Source of the DNA: Methanocaldococcus sp. FS406-22
GTDB lineage: Archaea; AGJL01; Methanococci; Methanococcales; Methanocaldococcaceae
DNA length: 64,000 nt
Assembly: GCF_000025525.1 (NCBI RefSeq)
Contig: NC_013887.1
Span: 1,126,729-1,190,728 of the forward strand
Reading direction: 5' to 3'
In this document: in pieces, positions 35,524-43,582 of the stretch
How the letters are laid out: every line of letters begins with the position of its first letter
How positions within the stretch are numbered: the stretch's first letter is position 1
Position numbers and translations under genes: made by a program
The notes under the pieces: generated by a model
Databases searched by the model: none
What the model was told of the DNA's origin: nothing
The model's input: only the letters and a program-made list of their open reading frames with translations

Positions 35524-36342
35524 ATGGAGTGGGAGATAACATTTGAGGGGATAACCTATAAGTGCATAAATTGTGCATATTGCTGTTCTTGTGAGAGTTG
35601 GAGGATATATCTAAACTATTTTGACGTGCTTAAACTTAAAGATTATGAATATGCTATAGAGAGATGTGAGGGGGAGTTTAAATATAGGCTAAAGGTTAAT
35701 GAGAAGGGATGTGTTTTGTTAAATAATAACAATTTATGCAGAGTTCATTTAGAAAAGGGTTATGAATTTAAACCATTAATGTGCAGAATTTTTCCTTTTA
35801 GTTGTATGGTTAAATGGGATGGAACTCCTCTCTTAATAATAAAGCACTATTGCAAAGGAATAAAAAAGGGAGATATTGATAAAAAAGTTGTTAATGAGGC
35901 TATAGAATTGATAAAAGAGCTTTATTTTGATATGTTTGAAGAAATTATAGAAAATGGGATGGAACATAGTAGTAAGACAGAAATATTTGAGAATTTTAGG
36001 GTTGATTGGGAAGATAGAGAGGAATTTGGGAGGTATATTTTTAGCAGCAAAACATTTGACGAATTATCTGAAAGATGCAAAGAAATTTTTGAAAGTAATA
36101 TAAATAAATTAAATCTCAAAGAACTTAGTGAAATAAAGAATAATCTACAAAAATACAACACCAAAGAAAATGAAGAGGAAATCTTGAGATATTTATTAGA
36201 GTTAAATAGGAGGGAACATTTTAGGAAACTCCCTTTCTATAAGGAGGTTAATAAGCTTTTAAATATAGGAAATTATTTAACGAAATACAAAAATATATTT
36301 GAAGGGGAAGGAGATGTTGATAAAAAATTATTCTTGAAATAG
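35524..36342 (+). CDS. CxxCC (YkgJ/UPF0153-like) metal-binding protein
   Basis: The ATG at 35524 follows GTGATGCCC, giving 272 residues. The N-terminal region carries the YkgJ-type cysteine cluster CINCAYCCSC near residue 15, then GCVLLNNNNLCRVH and KPLMCRIFPFSC. These conserved cysteines probably bind an Fe-S cluster or zinc. The C-terminal 150 residues are helical, charged, and not recognisable. Function unknown; family members are sometimes called Fe-S oxidoreductases. It is separated from MITE-like element B by only 16 bases. Confidence 0.82.
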   Translation: MEWEITFEGITYKCINCAYCCSCESWRIYLNYFDVLKLKDYEYAIERCEGEFKYRLKVNEKGCVLLNNNNLCRVHLEKGYEFKPLMCRIFPFSCMVKWDGTPLLIIKHYCKGIKKGDIDKKVVNEAIELIKELYFDMFEEIIENGMEHSSKTEIFENFRVDWEDREEFGRYIFSSKTFDELSERCKEIFESNINKLNLKELSEIKNNLQKYNTKENEEEILRYLLELNRREHFRKLPFYKEVNKLLNIGNYLTKYKNIFEGEGDVDKKLFLK

Positions 36343-36498
36343 CTATAACTTCAATCTTCTCGTATTACTGAAAACAATACATAGAATAATTTTAATATAA
36401 GATATGAAATATGAATGATAGTAATATGTTGAGTATCCTAGATATTGTGATATGGAAATATTACAAAATAATCTAAACTCCTTATTTGGTGAATAAAT

Positions 36499-37455
36499 AT
36501 GGAAAACAAAAATAAAAAAGTAAAAGAGACTTCTGATGTTTTATTATCACTAACTTATCTAATAAAATCATATGAATATAGGGACAAAGGGAATCTTTTG
36601 GAATCATTATATTATCTTGATAAAGCATTAGAGTTAAACCCTGATTTTAAATTTGCAAAATTTTTAAAAGCAATATCTTTAGCTACTTTAGGTGATATCA
36701 ATAAATCTATAGAATGTCTTGAAGATATTACAAAGGATTCTAAAGACCCTATAGCTTATGCCCTTCTTGGCCAACTTTACGAGTTATTAGGGAATTTTGA
36801 TAATGCTTTGGAATGTTATGAGAAATCATTAGGTATTGAAGAAAAATTTGCTACAGCATTTTTCTTTAAAATCTTATGTTTATGGCTTTCAGGGAAATAT
36901 GACGAATTAATAAAATGTTGTGATAGACTAATATCATCCGCTCCAAATTTCATTCCGGCGTATACACTTAAGGCAAATATTTTACGTAAATTAGGAAAAT
37001 ATGAAGAAGCCCTGCTATGTATAAATAAAGTGTTAGAGTTAAAGGAAAATGACACAAATGCAATATATTTAAAGGCGTTAATATTAAAGAGAATAGGGAA
37101 ATGTGACGAAGCATTAAAATACTATGAAAAGCTTATTGATGATTTAAATGTAACATGGATAGAAGTTATTAGAGAAGCGATTTACTTATTATTCCTATTC
37201 AATAAACTGGAAAAAGCTGAGAAATATATCGAAATGGGACTAAAGTTGAGACCTGATGATGCAAGTTTATGGTATTTTAAAGGCAGATTATACGAAAAAC
37301 AAAATAAATTTGAAGAAGCTTTGGAATATTATAATAAAGCTCTCCAACTAATGCCCCACCATACAAAAGCTTTACTTGCTAAAGCAAGGGTGTTAGAAAA
37401 GCTTGGAAGAATAGAAGAATCTGTAGAATACTACAATAAGGCACTTGATAGATAA
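36499..37455 (+). CDS. Tetratricopeptide repeat protein, copy 1 of a tandem pair
   Basis: 318 residues, ATG after GGTGAATAAAT. Consists of about eight TPR units, for example AYALLGQLYELLGNFDNALE, then CYEKSLGIEEKFATAFF, and LWYFKGRLYEKQNKFEEALE. No signal peptide or membrane segment, so it is a cytoplasmic scaffold for protein-protein contacts; the partner is unknown. It is a paralogue of the next gene at 37485, with the same repeat order and length, from a tandem duplication. The copies have clearly diverged. Confidence 0.92.
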   Translation: MENKNKKVKETSDVLLSLTYLIKSYEYRDKGNLLESLYYLDKALELNPDFKFAKFLKAISLATLGDINKSIECLEDITKDSKDPIAYALLGQLYELLGNFDNALECYEKSLGIEEKFATAFFFKILCLWLSGKYDELIKCCDRLISSAPNFIPAYTLKANILRKLGKYEEALLCINKVLELKENDTNAIYLKALILKRIGKCDEALKYYEKLIDDLNVTWIEVIREAIYLLFLFNKLEKAEKYIEMGLKLRPDDASLWYFKGRLYEKQNKFEEALEYYNKALQLMPHHTKALLAKARVLEKLGRIEESVEYYNKALDR

Positions 37456-37484
37456 AAAAGTTATCTCTTATCGGTGATATACAT

Positions 37485-38456
37485 ATGGACAGAAAGAGAA
37501 CCCCAAGAGTAGATGCATTAGAAGCGGTAGCTAATGTTTTAAGAGCTTATAGAGAATTATTTGAAGGAAATTTGATAAAAGCACTTTATTATGTTGATAA
37601 AGCATTGGAATTAGAGCCAGACTTCTACTTAGCTTTGTTTTTGAAGGGATTGATATTGTATGCTAAAGGAGAAGTGAAAGAGGCAATTACAACATTTGAA
37701 GAATTGTTATCCTATGAGTCAAAAAATCCTATAACATGGGTATTTGTTGGGCAACTGTATGGAATGTCAGGAAATTGTGATGAAGCATTAAGGTGCTATG
37801 ATAAAGCATTGGGAATTGAAAATAAGTTTCTATCGGCGTTTTTACTTAAGACGATTTGTTTAGAGTTCTTAGGAGAGTATGATGAACTATTAAAATGCTA
37901 CGATGAGATATTGTCATATGTTCCAAACTTTGTTCCAATGTGGGTTAAAAAGGCTGAGATATTAAGAAAATTAGGAAGGTATGAAGATGCATTACTATGT
38001 TTAAACAGAGCCTTAGAGTTAAAACCCCACGACAAAAATGCCTTATATTTAAAAGGCGTTTTGTTAAAAAGAATGGGTAAATTTAGAGAGGCACTTGAAT
38101 GTTTCAAAAAATTAATAGACGAATTAAAGGTAAGATGGATAGATGCTATAAGACATGCTGTTTCTTTAATGTTAGCTCTTAGCGATTTAAAAGAGGCTGA
38201 GAGATATATAGACATGGGCTTGAAAATAAGAAAAGATGATGTGGCTTTGTGGTATTATAGAGGGGAATTGTATGAGAGATTAGGAAAATTAGATGAAGCA
38301 TTAAAATGCTATGAGAAAGTTATTGAACTACAGCCACATTACATAAAAGCACTTTTGAGTAAAGCAAGAATCTATGAAAGGCAAGGAAATATCGAGACAG
38401 CAATTGAATACTACAATAAAGCTGTAGAAAATATACATAAAGACCATGGAGAATAA
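37485..38456 (+). CDS. Tetratricopeptide repeat protein, copy 2 of a tandem pair
   Basis: 323 residues, ATG after GGTGATATACAT, 30 bases after copy 1. About eight TPR units, including NPITWVFVGQLYGMSGNCDE, then ALRCYDKALGIENKFL, and LWYYRGELYERLGKLDEALK. Corresponding positions in copy 1 are similar (LDEALKCYEK against FEEALEYYNK). Cytoplasmic protein-interaction scaffold; no enzyme motif. MITE-like element C starts within five bases of its stop. Confidence 0.92.
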   Translation: MDRKRTPRVDALEAVANVLRAYRELFEGNLIKALYYVDKALELEPDFYLALFLKGLILYAKGEVKEAITTFEELLSYESKNPITWVFVGQLYGMSGNCDEALRCYDKALGIENKFLSAFLLKTICLEFLGEYDELLKCYDEILSYVPNFVPMWVKKAEILRKLGRYEDALLCLNRALELKPHDKNALYLKGVLLKRMGKFREALECFKKLIDELKVRWIDAIRHAVSLMLALSDLKEAERYIDMGLKIRKDDVALWYYRGELYERLGKLDEALKCYEKVIELQPHYIKALLSKARIYERQGNIETAIEYYNKAVENIHKDHGE

Positions 38457-38460
38457 ATAT

Positions 38461-38559
38461 AGGACTTTTACAAAACTTATTAAAATTAAAAAGAATATTT
38501 GAGGCTCTAAAGAGGCTCATCCCTTCCTTATTCATTCAAAGACATTTTGTAAAAAACTG
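38461..38559 (-). repeat. MITE-like inverted-repeat element C
   Basis: Read on the minus strand it matches element B: an ACAGTTTTTTACAAAA end, a GATGAGCCTC-TTTA-GAGCCTC segment in place of the GAACGC hairpin, and TTAATTTTAATAAG followed by TTTTGTAAAA. The far end has diverged (GTCC for AACT). It is inverted relative to elements A and B and abuts the 3' end of the second TPR gene. The hairpin GACATCC-TTT-GGATGTC follows at 38583-38599. Confidence 0.55.
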
Positions 38560-38616
38560 TAAAATGTTTTATTGTTATATTGACATCCTTTGGATGTCCA
38601 ATTCCAAAGTTGATAT

Positions 38617-38629
38617 ATAAACTGCGAAA
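38617..38629 (+). repeat. Shared ATAAACTGCGAAA word before the helicase gene
   Basis: ATAAACTGCGAAA here and at 31977-31989 are identical, and each is on the plus strand just upstream of a plus-strand gene (73 and 24 bases before the start) and beside a MITE-like element. It may be a promoter-linked motif or part of the repeat unit. Confidence 0.45.
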
Positions 38630-38702
38630 GCCTATAAATATCTCTTTTTTATTTTTATTTTTGTGATTATAATTTTTATAATTTTAAATTAAAGGTGTTT
38701 TT

Positions 38703-40658
38703 ATGGAATTTGAAAGCTACATTAAAGAGAAGTTCCCATATCCCAAAGTTAGAGAGCCACAAAAAAGGATGATGCTGAAAATTTACGAGTGTATAAAAAA
38801 TAGGAGAAATTTGATAGTTGAAGCTCCAACTGGAGTTGGAAAAACTCTTGGCTATTTAATTCCAGCTTTATATTTTGCTGAGAGAGGGAAGAGAGTCTTA
38901 ATATTAACAGAGACCATAGACCAGCAAGTTAGGATATATGAGGATTTAAGCTCTCTAAAGCATAATTTAAAGGTTGCATTTTTAATGGGGAAGAGCAACT
39001 TTATCTGTAAATCAAAAGGAGGAAAAGCTAATAGATTGTATTGCCAATTAAATAAAAAATGCCCTTATAGGCCAAATAAAAGACCAATTTGCTATTGTGG
39101 AACAAAAAAACAGCCAGTAAATTTGGGGGATAAAGTTATCTATTACTGCCCATACTGTACTTGTGAATATCAAAAAGCAAAAGTTGAGAGTATTTTAGCT
39201 GATATTGTGGTTATGAATAACAGTATGTTTTACTATGCGAAGGAAGATATTGAGGCAAAGAGAGATATAGACATAATTATTTGTGATGAAGCTCATAAAC
39301 TGGAAAACAGTATAAGAAACACATCAACAATAATTATAAATCCTGATTTATCAATTAATAGATTAAAATATATGGCTATATATTATGCCCCCAATATTTT
39401 AAAAAAGAGATTGAATATTGAAGATGAAAATTTTTGGGAAATTATTGAGAGATATTTAACAAGCAGAGACATCAATATAGATATCTGCAAAGAAACAATC
39501 ATTTTTGATGGAGAAAATTTAAGCTCTTGGAAATATAAAACAGAACTTGCTGTGTTGGGGGCTATCTTAGATGCTTATTATCAAATAAATAATATAAAGA
39601 ACAAAATATTAAGATTCAATGAAAATGAGGAGATTGATAGAGAAGAACTTAGATTTGAAATTGATAATAGAGCATTAATTGCCATAGAGCTTGATTTTAT
39701 CCATAAAAAGAAACTGTCAGAGATGTATCTTTTAGAATTCATAGAAAATATTAAAAATTTGAGATATATTAATGATAACTATGTAATCTATAGAAGTGGA
39801 AATTCCCTACTATGCGAGCCGGTTTTTGTAAGCTCCCATTTAAAAGAGCTTTATGGTAATGCTGTAGTTATTCACTGCTCAGCAACAATTGGGAATTTAA
39901 AGATGCATGCTTTAAAGACAGGAGTTGATAATCCTGACTTTTTAATTTTAGAAAGCCCATTCCCAAAGAATAGGAAGAAAATTATAGCCCTAAAAGATGG
40001 CGTTGATATGAAGTATGAAAGGAAAGATAGGGAGAAAGCAAATGAAAATTTATTGAAGATATTGGAAGCAATAAATGGAAACTCTTTAGTTTTATTTAAG
40101 AGCTTTGAGGACTTAGATAGCTTTTATAAATATTTAAAAAGAGAGATTACAAAAACAAACATTAAAAATAAAAACATCCATGTATATGAGCAAGGTATGG
40201 ATGGAAAAGAAGCTAAAGAGTTAAAAGAGAGGTTTGAAAAAATTGGTGGGATTTTATTAGCCACTGGGAGGTTTGCTGAAGGAGTAGATATTCCTGGAGA
40301 GGCTTTAGTAGGAGTTGTTATTGATTCTTTGCCGTTTCCAGTTCCAACACCTCTAATATTGAGAGAACAGAAAATATTAGAAGAGAAATTTAAAATTAGG
40401 GGGATTAAAGATGCTCATTGGAGAGCTTTTTTAATGACATCATTTGATAGAATGGCAAGGACATTGGTTCAGATGATTGGAAGGCTAATAAGGACTGAAA
40501 ATGATTATGGTGTTGTAGTTATACAAGATAAGAGGTTTGCAGATTGGGTAGGAAGAGTTATGAGAGAAAAAGGTTATCTAAAAGATAACTATGAGGTTAT
40601 GAGTTTAGATATGGCTATAAAATATATTCCAAAGTTCATGAGCCAGTTTAGAAACTAA
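38703..40658 (+). CDS. Rad3/XPD-DinG type superfamily 2 helicase with Fe-S domain
   Basis: 651 residues, ATG after GGTGTTTTT. Walker A EAPTGVGKTLGYLIPALYF near residue 40. A cysteine-rich insertion follows at about 100-160 (NFICKSKGG, then LYCQLNKKCPYRP, CYCGTKKQ, YYCPYCTCEY), consistent with the Fe-S cluster of XPD-like helicases but with more cysteines than the usual four. DEAH box CDEAHKLENSI is near residue 197. The C-terminal motif VI reads QMIGRLIRTENDYG. It probably unwinds DNA 5' to 3' in repair. Confidence 0.92.
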   Translation: MEFESYIKEKFPYPKVREPQKRMMLKIYECIKNRRNLIVEAPTGVGKTLGYLIPALYFAERGKRVLILTETIDQQVRIYEDLSSLKHNLKVAFLMGKSNFICKSKGGKANRLYCQLNKKCPYRPNKRPICYCGTKKQPVNLGDKVIYYCPYCTCEYQKAKVESILADIVVMNNSMFYYAKEDIEAKRDIDIIICDEAHKLENSIRNTSTIIINPDLSINRLKYMAIYYAPNILKKRLNIEDENFWEIIERYLTSRDINIDICKETIIFDGENLSSWKYKTELAVLGAILDAYYQINNIKNKILRFNENEEIDREELRFEIDNRALIAIELDFIHKKKLSEMYLLEFIENIKNLRYINDNYVIYRSGNSLLCEPVFVSSHLKELYGNAVVIHCSATIGNLKMHALKTGVDNPDFLILESPFPKNRKKIIALKDGVDMKYERKDREKANENLLKILEAINGNSLVLFKSFEDLDSFYKYLKREITKTNIKNKNIHVYEQGMDGKEAKELKERFEKIGGILLATGRFAEGVDIPGEALVGVVIDSLPFPVPTPLILREQKILEEKFKIRGIKDAHWRAFLMTSFDRMARTLVQMIGRLIRTENDYGVVVIQDKRFADWVGRVMREKGYLKDNYEVMSLDMAIKYIPKFMSQFRN

Positions 40659-40716
40659 AATTTTTATTTTTAATTTTTACATTTAAATTAATAAATGTTA
40701 TTGCCCAAAATAGAAA

Positions 40717-40741
40717 ATGGTAGGGCGGCGGGGATTCAAAC
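40717..40741 (-). repeat. Duplicated 3' end of tRNA-Ile (attachment-site-like repeat, left copy)
   Basis: ATGGTAGGGCGGCGGGGATTC plus AAC after one mismatch repeats the sequence at 40888-40912, which covers the T arm, acceptor 3' strand and CCA of tRNA-Ile. The left copy has no remaining tRNA sequence beyond it. A direct repeat of a tRNA 3' end is the usual footprint of tyrosine-integrase insertion; here the two copies are 150 bases apart. Confidence 0.75.
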
Positions 40742-40877
40742 GAACCTTTTACTAAAAGGTTCATCAAAACAGGATGCATTGCCTCGCTTCGCTCGGCAAT
40801 GCCTCTTAGATTACAGTGGGGCTGAACATAGTGAAGCCCCGCTCTGGGGTATACCAATAGGGGCTTTGCCCCTATGG
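40742..40877. other. Four consecutive hairpins between the tRNA-Ile repeats (structured insert)
   Basis: Hairpin 1, 40742-40762: GAACCTTTT / AAAAGGTTC. Hairpin 2, 40776-40802: GCATTGCC / GGCAATGC with an 11-base loop. Hairpin 3, 40816-40842: GTGGGGCT / AGCCCCGC with one G-T pair. Hairpin 4, 40857-40875: ATAGGGGC-TTT-GCCCCTAT. Stems are nearly perfect and GC-rich against an AT-rich background, which in hyperthermophiles is a mark of functional structured RNA. There is no convincing protein gene. It lies downstream of tRNA-Ile and could be co-transcribed from that promoter. Alternatives are a decayed integrated element or a stack of repeats. Confidence 0.65.
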
Positions 40878-40888
40878 AAATAAAATTA

Positions 40889-40966
40889 TGGTAGGGCGGC
40901 GGGGATTCGAACCCCGGACCACTCGGTTATCAGCCGAGCACTCTAACCAGGCTGAGCCACCGCCCT
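40889..40966 (-). tRNA. tRNA-Ile (anticodon GAT), CCA encoded
   Basis: Minus strand. Acceptor AGGGCGG / CCGCCCT, anticodon stem CTCGG / CCGAG around CTGATAA (anticodon GAT), T arm CGGGG-TTCGAAT-CCCCG, discriminator A, CCA encoded at 40889-40891. The strong promoter at 41004-41020 is the same type as those of the Thr and Lys clusters. Its 3' end is duplicated downstream at 40717-40741. Confidence 0.95.
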
Positions 40967-41003
40967 ACAACCACCAGAAGCAAAAATTAAATAATAATAA
41001 GTA

Positions 41004-41020
41004 ATATATATACTTTTCGG
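41004..41020 (-). promoter_or_regulatory. BRE/TATA promoter of tRNA-Ile
   Basis: Minus strand CCGAAAAGTATATATAT, about 40 bases upstream of tRNA-Ile, matching the stable-RNA promoters at 30433 and 30754. Confidence 0.8.
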
Positions 41021-41069
41021 TTATTTGTTAATTTGAATGTGTAAAAAATGTAAAGGATTGAAAATTTTG

Positions 41070-42959
41070 TTATTCAGTTGGGAATGGTGGTAATGGAGGG
41101 AGTGGAACTGGTGGTTTAGGCAATGGTGGTAGTAACTCTCTTTCTCCACTAAATGGAATTTCTTCGTCTCCAATATATGCACTTCCAGATATTTCAGCAA
41201 AAACTTCTTCACCATTTAATTTTCTAAGAATCTCATATCCCATCTTATTAATTGGTATATCTACTTTAACAGTTACTGGGTTTTCTCCTGGTGTTATTGT
41301 TATATCAGATATTTCTCCTTTTCCTAAACTATGACCTTCATCATCAACCATATTTAAAATTAATTTATCGATTGTAACGCTTTTTGAATTTGGATTGTAT
41401 ATTATTAAATCTACATCCATAGAAATATATTTTAAATTTATTTCTTCTCCATTTTCCATAGTTATTTTTAATTCAGGAGGCATTCCAGCCAACATTAATA
41501 ATAAATCAGGACTCATAACTATTTTTTTAATTATTAATTCATTATGTAGGGTTATATCATCTACACTTATTTTAATTTCTGACTGTTGAGTTTGTGTTTG
41601 TTGTTGGTCATAGCTTTCATAATTATTACCATACTCATCATAAGATTCAGATTTTCCACTGTTGTATTTAGTCACTTCCTCAACATATACAGTTTTAGAT
41701 GCTAAAACGTCTCCATTATATTCAGCTGTTATTGTATAATATCCCGATTCACAGAATATACAAGGCAATATTCCAGATTCATCGATTGTTCCCATATATT
41801 GACCATTAATGTAAATATCAACTCCCTCTGTTAAATTTCCATTAGAATCTATAACTACAATATAGTATGGTTTTTGTGCATATATTGTATCTGGAATATT
41901 ACCATTTTTATCTATTATTCCAATATAATATTGAGAATATTCATTATTATTAGCGTTACTTGAAGATATTAACTCATTTAATATTTCTAAAGGGTCTGGT
42001 AGTTGTGGAGGTTGTGGAAGTGGTGGAATGATAACTGAAATATTAGGCAATTGCGGTGGTTGTGGTGGATTTGGAAGTGGTAGTTGTGAATTGTCAGATA
42101 ATTGGAATGGAGATTCAAAAGTTGTTTTTCCAGTAATTGGAATTTTAATTTCTTTTATTTTTGCATCAACTACTGCATATCCGTCCACTCCTATGATTAT
42201 ATTCCCACCATTTTCTATAACATAATCTGGAGAAGGTAAATCATTTAATCCAATTGTTATTGGAATATCTATTGTTGTTATGCCATTTTCTTTAATGTAT
42301 ATGTTTTGTTTTTCAATATGTTTTATTTGTTTTACATTATTCCCATAGTTATCCATATAATAAACATCTGCTACAAGTTCTTTTATCTTCACTCCAATGT
42401 TATTTGGATTGTTTATTGTAATCTTTGCATCTATTTTTGTAGGAACTCCTGGCTTAACATTTATCTCAACATTGGTTATTGGAGATTTTATATTAGGTAT
42501 TGCTATTTCAGTTTCTCCTTTAATAGGAACTTCAATTTCACTGATTTTTGCATCTACAAGAGCATATCCATCCACTCCAATAGTTATTTTACCATTTTTT
42601 GAGTTTTTTATTGCTGACATTATTTTGTCATTTGGTATGGATATTTGGAAGTCTATTGGCGTTGTTCCACTTTCTTTAATGTCTATATCTGATTTTTTCA
42701 CTTGTTTAAGGATTACTTTTTCACCATTGTCCAACAAATAAACATCAAATTTAACCTTATTTATATGAATTCCAATAGGATTCGGATTATCTACTATAAC
42801 TTTAACATCTAAGTTTGTTGTTTTTAAATCATCACTAAAACTACTCTTTATTTTAACATAGGTTGTTGGTGATTTTATTTCAGGTTCTGAAGTGCAACCT
42901 GCAATAATACACAACATTGCTACTAAGCTAAACATTATCCCCTTTTTTAGCGAATCCAT
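41070..42959 (-). CDS. Lipoprotein with repeated LEA14/WHy-type domains
   Basis: 629 residues, ATG after GAGGTGTAGAGC. N-terminal signal with a lipobox-like cysteine (LVAMLCIIAGCTSEP), so probably membrane-anchored outside the cell. At least three WHy/LEA14-like beta domains follow: about residues 30-155 (KVIVDNPNPIGIHINKVKFD), 160-290 (ITINNPNNIGVKIKELVADV) and 470-610 (DLIIYNPNSKSVTIDKLILN). A proline-rich linker (PQPPQLPNIS) and a Q/S/Y-rich segment lie between domains 2 and 3. The C-terminus is proline-rich. Related domains occur in desiccation- and stress-linked proteins; function here is unknown. Divergent from the wHTH gene at 43185. Confidence 0.82.
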   Translation of the reverse strand: MDSLKKGIMFSLVAMLCIIAGCTSEPEIKSPTTYVKIKSSFSDDLKTTNLDVKVIVDNPNPIGIHINKVKFDVYLLDNGEKVILKQVKKSDIDIKESGTTPIDFQISIPNDKIMSAIKNSKNGKITIGVDGYALVDAKISEIEVPIKGETEIAIPNIKSPITNVEINVKPGVPTKIDAKITINNPNNIGVKIKELVADVYYMDNYGNNVKQIKHIEKQNIYIKENGITTIDIPITIGLNDLPSPDYVIENGGNIIIGVDGYAVVDAKIKEIKIPITGKTTFESPFQLSDNSQLPLPNPPQPPQLPNISVIIPPLPQPPQLPDPLEILNELISSSNANNNEYSQYYIGIIDKNGNIPDTIYAQKPYYIVVIDSNGNLTEGVDIYINGQYMGTIDESGILPCIFCESGYYTITAEYNGDVLASKTVYVEEVTKYNSGKSESYDEYGNNYESYDQQQTQTQQSEIKISVDDITLHNELIIKKIVMSPDLLLMLAGMPPELKITMENGEEINLKYISMDVDLIIYNPNSKSVTIDKLILNMVDDEGHSLGKGEISDITITPGENPVTVKVDIPINKMGYEILRKLNGEEVFAEISGSAYIGDEEIPFSGERELLPPLPKPPVPLPPLPPFPTE

Positions 42960-43022
42960 GCTCTACACCTCATCATTTTGAAATTATAAAGCAATTTAAG
43001 GGTTTTTTCAATCACTTTGTTT

Positions 43023-43121
43023 TTAACATTTTTGTTAAATTTAGTATATTTACTAAAGTAGATATAGCTATGCATAAATATAAACTTTTCGCTTTTTTGT
43101 TAAATTTAGCAAAAATGTTAA
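43023..43121. promoter_or_regulatory. Divergent promoter with direct and inverted repeats
   Basis: TTTTTGTTAAATTTAG occurs at 43029-43044 and again at 43094-43109. The outer ends, TTAACATTTTTG (43023-43034) and CAAAAATGTTAA (43110-43121), form a perfect 12-base inverted repeat. The layout lies midway between the lipoprotein gene and the wHTH gene at 43185 and fits operator sites for a dimeric regulator, presumably the adjacent wHTH protein (inference). Confidence 0.6.
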
Positions 43122-43184
43122 TTATCGTATAAATATGAAAATTCTCAAAAAAGCAAACATAAAAAATCATAAAAGGGCAGAATC

Positions 43185-43547
43185 ATGCTTATTGAAGTAT
43201 TAAGTAAAAAATATGTAAAGGAAATTTTAGAACTACTTAACGAAAAAGGGGAACTCCATTTTAGCCAAATTCATAGGGAGATTCCCACACACATGAGCAG
43301 TTTAAACAGAACATTAAACGAATTGGTAAAATTGGGATTAATATCAAAAAGAAAAGAAAACAACAAACAGGCATTACCAAAAACATACTACAAACTAACA
43401 CCATTAGGAAAAAAGGCACTATTGTTGTATGAAGTAGAAAAAATTATTGAAAATTCAAAGAATAATCAAAATATTACTATTCAAATTATTAGCGGAAACA
43501 ACCACAATATTATTAATGCAAAAATTGTTAATATTCATAATAAGTAA
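43185..43547 (+). CDS. Winged helix-turn-helix regulator (HxlR/ArsR-like)
   Basis: 120 residues. The wHTH covers about residues 5-85: SKKYVKEILELLNEKGELHF, then SQIHREIPTHMSSLNRTLNE, recognition helix, and the wing KENNKQALPKTYYKLTPLGK. An N-rich beta tail follows (NQNITIQIISGNNHNIINAK), which may add a dimer contact. No upstream GGTGA; the ATG is preceded by AAGGGCAGAATC, a weaker site. It faces the lipoprotein gene across a promoter with paired repeats and is probably its regulator and its own repressor. Confidence 0.8.
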   Translation: MLIEVLSKKYVKEILELLNEKGELHFSQIHREIPTHMSSLNRTLNELVKLGLISKRKENNKQALPKTYYKLTPLGKKALLLYEVEKIIENSKNNQNITIQIISGNNHNIINAKIVNIHNK

Positions 43548-43582
43548 TTGAAAATCAAAAAGATAGTTAAATACATTTTTAT

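Noticed and set aside
40648-40883. Open frames over the hairpin insert at tRNA-Ile
   Set aside because: The translations run through tRNA fragments and hairpin arms; no start site or codon pattern supports coding.
42306-42741. Plus-strand frames antisense to the LEA14/WHy lipoprotein
   Set aside because: F/Y/I/S-rich shadow frames without ribosome binding sites; the minus-strand gene has a signal peptide and repeated domains.
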